The notes below the pieces were generated by a model. The model did not search any database, was not told the DNA's origin, and was given only the letters and a program-made list of their open reading frames with translations. Made by a program: the position numbers and the translations under genes. A stretch of 64,000 nt of DNA, from positions 29,946,001-30,010,000 of the forward strand of contig OZ231127.1 of NCBI GenBank assembly GCA_965153355.1, read 5' to 3'. This document shows, piece by piece, positions 57,210-64,000 of the stretch; position 1 is the stretch's first letter, and each line of letters opens with the position of its first letter. This DNA comes from Flaccisagitta enflata (taxonomy: Eukaryota > Chaetognatha > Sagittoidea > Aphragmophora).

Positions 57210-57512
57210 CTCCCCCTCCTGGGATAGGGCCTTTTGGCTAAGATTTGGACCTCAAGGCTGAGATTTGGGTCTCAAGGCTGGGATCTGGGCCTCCAGACTA
57301 GGATTTTGGCCCCTAGGCTAGGATTTTAGCCTCAAGGCTAGGATTTGGGCCTCAAGACTTGGATTTGGGCCTCGAGACTGGAATTTGGGCATCGAGACTG
57401 GGATTTGAGGGAGGGGATGGAGAAGAAGGAGAAGAAGAAGGAGGAGGAGAAAATTCCCCATATGTGTGAAAGCATAGGTCATGGACCCCTTCGGGGCCGC
57501 TGCCCAAAAGCA
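57210..57512 (-). mobile_element. Family 2 element, arm type A, reverse end
   Basis: Units GGCCTCAAGGCTGAGATTTG over 57240-57400, a GGAGAAG-rich stretch, AAAATTCCCCATATGTGTGA, AAGCATAGGTCATGGACCCC, TTCGGGGCCGCTGCCC. It abuts and truncates the RT frame. Confidence 0.75.
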
Positions 57513-57819
57513 TTAGCTTCTGCCATAAGTCTTCAGCCTGGTGGCCGATGTAAACCTGGTAGAGTAGAGATGCCAAAGTTTGTGCCAGGTTGTACTCTTG
57601 CATCACGTGTTGGCCCCTAAAGTGTTCATTTCTTTGAAGTTTTAGGGATTAATCGCGCTTTCTTAGATGAACCGATAAAGCTAGGACATCCAGCAAGGTC
57701 TCATTTTAAAGATCTTTCACAGAGCTTCATAATGGTCACCAATTTTTTTATGTTTTTCTCATTGCTTGGGTGTAAAATACTGAAAAACATGTTGTTTGTT
57801 TTTTTTCTTTGCCATAGTT

Positions 57820-57985
57820 ATTGCTCGGACATGTGACTCTAGAACTGTGTCAGTATGTTGTTCCATTGGTCTGTTAGTCCGTTGGTCTGTTGGTCCCTAC
57901 CTGTATTGAAATGTTGACTGTTTTTTGCTTTAGTGCCCCTACCCATCCCTCCGCGACCAGGGGGAGGGTATACAGCCTTCATTTG
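57820..57985 (+). mobile_element. Family 1 element, degenerate
   Basis: TTGCTCGGACATGTGACTCTAGAAC start, GGTCTGTTAGTCCGTTGG core, CCTACCCATCCCTCCGCGACCAG and a decayed end (GGGTATACAGCCTTCATTT). Confidence 0.65.
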
Positions 57986-57999
57986 AATTTTATCAAACT

Positions 58000-58885
58000 T
58001 GACCCAGGTTTGAAAGCTTATAATTTGATTGTTATTCAGCTAATTGAGATGAAATTCATGAGATAAAGAAAGATTTTTTGAGCTCTTTAAAATGCCGCCA
58101 AACGCGATCTTTTATCTTTTCTGGTTTACAAATGATATTCTTTTGAAGTTAGGGGTGAAATTGAAGTAATCATAAGAATTTACTCTTACTCTTACTTCAC
58201 CCATATTTGCAAACTTGTTACTTTGTTGTTTTTCAACCAATTTAGATGAAATTCATGATGAAAAGAAATGATTTTTTGTGCTTTTCAAAATGGCGCCAAG
58301 CACGATCTTTTATCTTTATTCATTAAAAAGCAGTAAACTTCCATAGTTAGGGGTGAAATTGATGTAATTATAAGAGTTCACTCAAACTTCATCCAAGTTT
58401 GCAAGCTTGTTACTTCGTTGTTTTTCAATCAATTTAGATGAAATTCATGAGGTAAAGAAAGGATTTTTTGTGTTCTTTAAAATGGCGCCAAGCGCGATTT
58501 TCTATCTTTTTTCGTTTAGAAGCAGTAAGCTTCCAAAGTTAGGGGTGAAAATGATGTAATAATAAGAATTCGCTCAAACTTCATCCAAGTTTGCAAGCTT
58601 GTCACTTCATTGTTTTTTAACCAATTTAGTTGAAATTCATGAGGTAAAGAAAGGATTTTTTGTGTTCTTTAAAATGGCGCCAAGCGCGATTTTCTATCTT
58701 TATTCGTTTAGAAGCAGTAAGCTTCCAAAGTTTAGGGTGCCATTGATCCCTTGCAATATTGATACCATGGTTTTTGACCATCAAAATGAAGAATGCGCGA
58801 GTGGAAAATTGCGCCGCTGATCCCATTCTCGGCCCTGGGGGCTTCAGTCTATATATATAGAAAGAAAAACACTCCTGGCTGGGGT
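58000..58885 (-). repeat. 192-bp satellite element, minus orientation
   Basis: Units of ~192 bp are seen from AAAATGGCGCCAAGCGCGAT-like blocks (about 58093, 58289, 58481, 58673). The outer end AGAAAGAAAAACACTCCTGG (58859-58878) is the inverse of the start at 47990. Near that end the sequence diverges from the other copy (GGCCCTGGGGGCTTCAG versus CCCCGGGGCCGAGAA), but both keep GGCC-rich elements. Confidence 0.85.
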
Positions 58886-59499
58886 TCCAAAATGGATAAT
58901 AACGGAGATACCGATTTCTAATATGCATTCTACAACTTTTTTAAAAAATTGGTGAAAATTGGTCCCCAATTTTTTTTCACTTCTTACAACTTGTCATAAA
59001 TCTACCTGACAAAGTTTTCCCTTACCAGCGTTTTATTTAATGGCATTTGTAATCCAACATTCTCTTTCCCTGCATTTGAAAGATTTACATAAACAGCGGC
59101 TAGATTAGGGTTAGTCACGAGGGGGAGGGGGGGGCAAGGGCATTTAAAAACCTATCTCCACTAGCATTTGGCAAATGCGTTCATTGCAGAAAACTTCTGA
59201 TCCTTTAAACAATACTCTACAGTATTCAGACTGCATAATCATAATTTTTTTAAAAAATATAATTTTCTATTTTTGTCCCCGACAAACAGTTTTCGACGGT
59301 GACTATGTGATAGCAGTGATGCGTTGTCTGTTGTTCGTTCGTTTGTTTGTTTAAAACCTTCTCATAACTTTTGAACCAGACTTCAGATGTTCATGAAACT
59401 TTACCAGTGGTATTTTTATGTCAATGGGAGCTTGTGTACCAATTTTCAGAAAAATTCATAAACTTTTACTACCCTTTGCCTATTATTTTTGTAGTAATA

Positions 59500-60010
59500 T
59501 TTAGCTGGGACTTAGGTGGTTTACATAGGTAGAGGGTAGCAAAAGTTTATGAATTTTTTTTGAATTTGGTATATAAGTAGAGGGTAGTAAATAAACAACC
59601 CCTGCAAAATTCGAATTAAATCTGAAGTCTGGTTTAGGAGATATTAGCTTATTTATGTAGTAATATATTACTAGGACTTAGGCAATTTACATAGGCAAAG
59701 GGTAGTAAAAGTTTATGAATTTTTTATTTTTATTTGGTATACAAGTAGAGGGTAGTAAATAAACAACCCCTGCAAAATTCGAATTAAATCTGAAGTCTGG
59801 TTTAGGAGATATTAGCTTATTTATGTAGTAATATGTTACTAGGACTTTGGCGATTTTCATAGGCAAAGGGTAGTAAAAGTTTGTTAATTTTTTTAAAACT
59901 TGGTAAACAGGTAAATGATATCAATTTAAACAACTCCTGCAAAATTCTATTTAAATCTGAAGTCTAGTTTATGAGATATAAACCTATTTATAAAGTAATA
60001 TATTACTGTT
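59500..60010. repeat. ~166-bp tandem repeat, ~3 copies
   Basis: Landmarks AGAGGGTAGTAAATAAACAA at 59581 and 59747, with a third diverged copy near 59910. Units share CAAAATTCGAATTAAATCTG and GGTTTAGGAGATATTAGC. Confidence 0.85.
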
Positions 60011-60299
60011 GTGGGAGTGGGTGAACAGTCCATTGAGGAGATTCGCACTTTTCTCATTTGCATATTGCGGATGACCATTTATTTGTTCATAGATTTTTGT
60101 GTAATTTTTTATTAGTTTAATATTATGCTATACTTACTCATGTTGTTGTCCAGCTTTATAGCAATTGCATTATTTTGACTTAAATGAAAATTAACTATTA
60201 GTTTAGTTACTTGTAAGTCCTAACACTGAGTCACTTATTAGTATTCAAGTGGTTGGGTGGAAGGATCACTTTCTTGTTTGTTATCATGAATTTCAAAGT

Positions 60300-60625
60300 A
60301 GGGCGTCATGGACTCCAAGGACCAGGGTGTGTGATCTTGGACTTAATTTTCAAGGTGTGCCGTCATGGACTTTGAGATATACTGTCATGGACTTCAAGGT
60401 ATGCCCTCCTGGACCTCAAGGTATGCCGTCATGGATCTCAAGGTATGCCGTCATGGATCTCAATGTAAGCCGTCATGGATCTCAAGGTGTGCCGTCATGG
60501 ACTTCAAGGTATGCCCTCCTGGACCTCAAGGTATGCCGTCATGGATCTCAAGGTATGCCGTCATGGATCTCGAGGTATGCCATCATGGACTTCAAGGTAT
60601 GCCATCATAGACATCAAGGTATTTT
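60300..60625. repeat. 22-bp minisatellite (CAAGGTATGCCGTCATGGATCT)
   Basis: About 14 units with variation (CCTCCTGGACCT, ATCATGGACTT), ending in T-rich sequence (60620-60690). Two overlapping open frames read the repeat; I reject them as genes. Confidence 0.9.
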
Positions 60626-60822
60626 TTTTTCAAAGAAATTTTTTTTTTTTTATTTTTTTTTTTTTTTTTTTTTCTTTGAATTTTTTTTTTTGGTTGTCAT
60701 TATCATTCACTGTTGTTACCATCATCCTCTATTGTTAATACTATCAAGTTTTATTGTCTCCAAAATGCTATTGGAATTTTTTTTCAGATTTTTTTTTTCT
60801 TTTTTTTTTTTTCGTGTATCCT
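60626..60822. other. Poly-T-rich sequence
   Basis: Long T runs with little else, between the minisatellite and the hairpins at 60825. Confidence 0.7.
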
Positions 60823-60824
60823 CT

Positions 60825-60897
60825 CGAGTCGCATTTACGCGACAAGAAAGCTTCAATAATTGCAGTCCCCAGTTGGGGACTGCAATTTTGAAGCTTT
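60825..60897. other. Two adjacent hairpins, one 22-bp stem
   Basis: GAGTCGCATTTACGCGAC (60826-60843) resembles the family 1 5' hairpin. Immediately after, AAAGCTTCAA-T-AATTGCAGTCCCC (60847-60870) pairs with GGGGACTGCAATT-TTGAAGCTTT (60875-60897) across an AGTT loop with a single bulged T. Function unknown. Confidence 0.65.
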
Positions 60898-61680
60898 TTT
60901 GAAGAAATCAAAAGCATTAGTTTTCTTTTCTCATTCTGTGCTTGTCAACCATAAAGATATCTTCTACATGAAATTAAAATGATTGTTTTAGATCAATCAG
61001 GTTACTCTATATGATTTGATACATATTTATTTTGATTGAGAATATGATGTTTTCTGAAATGATCAATCGTTATTACAGATGTATAAGACAGCCATTTTTC
61101 AAAAGTAACTGACTGGCCGACTCATTGACAAAAAGACACCAACACACATAACCAAATGAAACCAAAACAAGTGACATGGGGTCACAATGTCGTTGCCTCA
61201 CCCCAACCACACCCCCAACCCCCCTCCAACACACTCACACACAAACAATACCAACTGCAGCATCATAAATACACTTTTTATTTTTTATAAGAACCTAGTT
61301 TATAAGAACATCAAGCCTTTAAATCGCTCAAAAATTAAGAACATTGTAGTTATTTTACTAGTAGCTATCTCTATCTCTTTCAAAGGCTTCAAAAAAAAAA
61401 TGATGTTCTTATGAAAAATAAAAAGTGTACGCGTTTTTCGCTTTTTCAACACGAGCGTCACCAACGGACCAACGCATGGACAAAGCCTCTTATAGAGTTT
61501 CGTGTCCTTTCTTTCCTTTTTTCTCTTTCTTTCTTTCCTTTTTTCTTTCTTTCTTTCTTGCTGTCCTCCTTTCTTTCTTTTTTTCTTTCATTCTTTTCTT
61601 TTCTCCTTTTTTTCATTTGATTGTTTCTTTTTTCAATCTTTATTTTTATCTTCCTTTTTTCTGTCTTTGTCCCTTTCTTT
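60898..61680. other. Unassigned sequence with CT/T-rich tail
   Basis: It has a family 1-like scrap near 61451-61507 (CACCAACGGACCAACG, AAAGCCTCTTATAGAGTTTCGTGTCC) and CTTT-rich sequence to 61690. Confidence 0.45.
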
Positions 61681-61685
61681 CTATC

Positions 61686-61689
<4 letters not shown>

Positions 61690-61739
<50 letters not shown>
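61690..61739. repeat. (CT)n microsatellite
   Basis: About 48 bp of CT immediately upstream of a family 1 element. Confidence 0.96.
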
Positions 61740-61740
<1 letters not shown>

Positions 61741-61744
<4 letters not shown>

Positions 61745-61887
61745 AGTCGCGGACACGCGACTCTTCACCTTGCTGTGTCGGTCGGTAGGTCGGTCCGTCT
61801 AACATTTTTAAATTCCGAGCTGTTTTCGCATTACGGGTCCTGCCCAACCGTCCGCGACTGGATTGCCGTGTATCCGGCCTTGTTCCC
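61741..61887 (+). mobile_element. Family 1 element, type c, all sites perfect
   Basis: Site 1 AGTCGCGGAC (61745-61754), site 2 CGCGACT (61756-61762), site 3 GTCCGCGACT (61850-61859), exact inverse of site 1. End TGCCGTGTATCCGGCCTTGTT. Confidence 0.92.
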
Positions 61888-62515
61888 TTTCCCTTGATCG
61901 ACTTTTGTTCCTTTGTTTCTATCTTTTTACTATCTTCACAATAGAAATCTTTACACATGTTTTAACTAATATCTCTGGTTAAATTAGCCCAATCATTAAA
62001 AAATTGGTGGCCATATTAAAGCCCTTCAAATTTTCAAGCGATCTACGCAAACCGCATCTCTCTAACTCAATGCGTTCAAAAGTTATTCAACTTTGAATGA
62101 AATATTTCAATTCAACGTATGCTATTTTTACACTATCTTCAAATGATACAATTTTACTCATTATTGAATTACTTCTATACAAATTGACCTAGACAGATGC
62201 GGTTTGCTTAGACTGCTTACAAATTCGAAGAGCTTCATCTATGTCACCAATTTTTCATTGATTTGTTGAGTCTTTCTGGAGCTATAATTTAAATGTAGCA
62301 AAGAAAGGGGATCAAAAAAGTGGCGAGAATGGTCTGGAAGGCCATCACCCCAAAATACCTCAAAAAGCGCTTCAAAACACTTCCCAGACAAATGGCGGCT
62401 GTAATTCAGTCAAATGGGGCTCACAATTAATATTGATGGCTCCACGATTGAGTTGTATCCATTTTCACATCAATAAATGAACTTATTTTCAAAGTGTAAA
62501 GATTTCTATTGTGAA
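61888..62515. other. Unassigned sequence
   Basis: The short string ACAATAGAAATCTTTACA (61939-61956) is present in inverse order at about 62497-62516 (TGTAAAGATTTCTATTGTGA), giving a ~560-bp inverted pair. GATGCGGTTTGC (62196) also pairs with GCAAACCGCATC (62047). This may be another foldback unit. Confidence 0.5.
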
Positions 62516-62518
62516 GAT

Positions 62519-62666
62519 TGTAGTTGCGGACACGCAACTCTATAAGAGGCTTTGTCCGTCCGTCGGTCGGTCGGTCCGTTGGTGAGCACGAGTCGAAAAG
62601 CGTGAAAACGTGAATATCCACCCCTGCCCACCCGTCCGCAACTGGTGGCCGTGTATCCGGCCTTGA
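62519..62666 (+). mobile_element. Family 1 element, type b, all sites perfect
   Basis: Site 1 AGTTGCGGAC (62522-62531), site 2 CGCAACT (62533-62539), site 3 GTCCGCAACT (62634-62643). End GGCCGTGTATCCGGCCTTGAT. Nearly the same as 9855-10015, with a shorter core. Confidence 0.92.
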
Positions 62667-62710
62667 TGTACAAATTGACGGAAACCAAGAAGGAACGCCA
62701 GGGACATATA

Positions 62711-63122
62711 CACATGGACGCAAAATACAGCGTGATGAGGCGCCAATAGCCAAAAAAATCTAGCACCCCCCACTACAGCCATATTGGCTTTTTGAAAATT
62801 CTTATGGAAAGTCCTTTTGAGTAACTTAGGGGAATACAAATGGCGTTATCAGAGCGATTTTTGAGATTGTAACTAAAACCTTGAAATTTATCACTTTTAC
62901 TTATAAAATATACACTCTTGGAAAAGGACAGAAAATAGAGTAAAACATGATAAATTTCAAAGTTCTAGGTAAAATTTCAAAATTCCCTCTGATGACGCCA
63001 CTCATATTCGCCTTAGTGACTCAAAACAACTTTTTATAGGAAATTTCATTCAGCCAAATTGTCTGTAGTGGGGGGTGCTAAAACTTTTGGCGCCTCATCA
63101 CGCTGTATTTTGTGTCCATGTG
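62711..63122. mobile_element. Foldback element with GGCGCC palindromes
   Basis: Left arm CACATGGACGCAAAATACAG, CGTGATGAGGCGCC, then CTAGCACCCCCCACTACAG (62711-62779). Right arm CTGTAGTGGGGGGTGCTA, then GGCGCCTCATCACG, CTGTATTTTGTGTCCATGTG (63064-63122). The arms are ~60 bp with short loops of mismatch. Inside, ATGATAAATTTCAA-type sequence also pairs with TTGAAATTTATCA (62883 and 62949). No coding capacity. Confidence 0.75.
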
Positions 63123-63179
63123 TTGACAAAATAACAACTCTGTGTTGCGCAGGTCGTAAAGGAATAGAACAGAACTTGT

Positions 63180-63305
63180 TTACGGTTTTACTATCTTTCT
63201 ATCTGTCTTTCTTTCTCTCATTCTTTCTCTCATTCTTTCTCTCATTCTTTCTCTCATTCTTTCTCTCATTCTTTCTCTCATTCTTTCTCTCATTCTTTCT
63301 CTCAT

Positions 63306-63337
<32 letters not shown>

Positions 63338-63402
63338 TTATTCATTCATTCATTCTTTCTTTCTTTCTTCCTTTCTTTCTTTCCTTCTTTCTTTCATTCT
63401 TG
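63180..63402. repeat. (CTTT)n/(CTCATTCTTT)n microsatellite
   Basis: TTTCTCTCATTC decamers repeated ~9 times, then CTTT tetranucleotides and CATT. Confidence 0.95.
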
Positions 63403-63565
63403 TCGCTTGCAAAGCAACTGTAAGAAGGCGTTTTCGTAGAAGGGTTTTTCTGTACATGTGAAATCAAACGTTTTCCGATCCGTACTGCTGCTCCTGTCCA
63501 GTCTCTACACGGCCAACCTACCCCATTACAGCCCCTGCCCACCTGCGAGTGACTACTTTTAAGTC
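63403..63565 (+). mobile_element. Family 1 element, decayed
   Basis: TTGTCGCTTGCAAAGCAACTGTAAG at the start and CCCCTGCCCACCTGCGAGTGACTACTT at the end retain the layout. Sites no longer match well and the core has lost its GTCC repeats. Confidence 0.55.
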
Positions 63566-63812
63566 CGGTATGAGGCGTAGTTTTTCTTTTTTACCTCATT
63601 TGTTCAATTTCTCATCTCTTTTTTTTTTTGTGAGAAAGCAAGCAAACTAGATAGCAATCTAGCAAGCAATAAAGTAAACAAGCATCGATCTTAGTATTGA
63701 TTTTAGTTCTTGGTTTAATCATTTATTAACACTCATCATTAAGGGTTTCATGTTTATTCGAAACCTTATTTAAAAAGTAAGCTTTCAGGTTTTACATTTA
63801 GACCCAACTGAG

Positions 63813-63951
63813 CGCGGAATAACAAATTTGCATGGAAAATGAAAAAATGGAAAAAACAAAAACATCAGACATTACTAAAATACATTTTTTAAGGTCTGAT
63901 GTTTTCAGAAATGCAAAATCTTCATCCGCGTTGGAGATTTGTTATTCCGCG
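63813..63951. mobile_element. Family 5 nested palindrome, copy 3
   Basis: Outer arms CGCGGAATAACAAAT (63813-63827) and ATTTGTTATTCCGCG (63937-63951) are perfect. Inner arms AACATCAGAC (63861-63870) and GTCTGATGTT (63894-63903) are perfect. The conserved motifs TTTGCATGGAAAAT and AGAAATGCAAAATC sit between arms, as in copy 2, although both arm pairs have different sequences from copies 1 and 2. Confidence 0.75.
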
Positions 63952-64000
63952 ATTTGAAAATGTTTTTTTCAAAAATGGCAAATGAGCATGTTGGAATTCG

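Noticed and set aside
60249-60902. 217-codon plus ORF
   Set aside because: It reads the 22-bp minisatellite (66-nt triple period keeps it open) and then T-rich DNA giving poly-Phe.

Overview
The window is nuclear DNA from an animal, most likely an invertebrate. It has spliced genes with GT-AG introns, a potassium-channel gene that resembles arthropod and other protostome SK channels, a BEL/Pao LTR retrotransposon, a Penelope-like reverse transcriptase, and an extreme load of CA/CT/GA microsatellites and minisatellites. The species cannot be named from the sequence.

Layout. The plus strand from about 8.8 to 39.9 kb carries the 3' part of one gene, a small-conductance Ca2+-activated K+ channel (SK/KCNN). 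Nine exons join in a single open phase (1174 nt, 390 complete codons plus stop), from the pore loop through S6, the calmodulin-binding domain and the C-terminal coiled coil to the stop at 39862-39864. S1-S5 are not found in bases 1-8832 and should lie upstream. Introns are large and filled with repeats. The second intron holds a nearly complete 7.9 kb BEL/Pao element (12453-20372) inserted in the sense orientation into a (CT)n microsatellite; its two 550-bp LTRs differ at 6 positions plus the terminal base. Convergent to SK, the minus strand carries the 3' end of a divergent multi-C2H2 zinc-finger gene (two exons, 46288-41600). From 47 to 64 kb no host gene is visible. That part holds satellites, a 5'-truncated Penelope-like RT (minus, 57204-55753), and a ~4 kb inverted repeat made of ~570-bp units.

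Interspersed non-coding elements make up much of the rest. I see five families by eye. Family 1 is 110-200 bp, begins with a hairpin (AGTCGCG...CGCGACT), has a (GTCC/GTCGG)n core and ends near GGCCTTGTTT. Family 2 is bounded by GGGCAGCGGCCCCGAAGGGG-like ends with long inverted arms around a ~20-bp minisatellite. Family 3 is ~830 bp, with GGAAAAAAGTCG ends and AGCTCATTT repeats. Family 4 is ~375-415 bp, has CAGTC...GGACAAAAC inverted termini and apparent 4-bp target duplications. Family 5 is ~140 bp with nested palindromic arms.

The most interesting pattern is that in families 1, 2 and 5 the arm sequences differ between copies while complementarity within each copy is kept. In family 1 three sites per element change together: the 5' strand, the adjacent hairpin strand and a distant 3' copy. 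The 5' strand could therefore pair either locally or distally. I cannot run alignments or database searches; identities and family limits are from reading the sequence.
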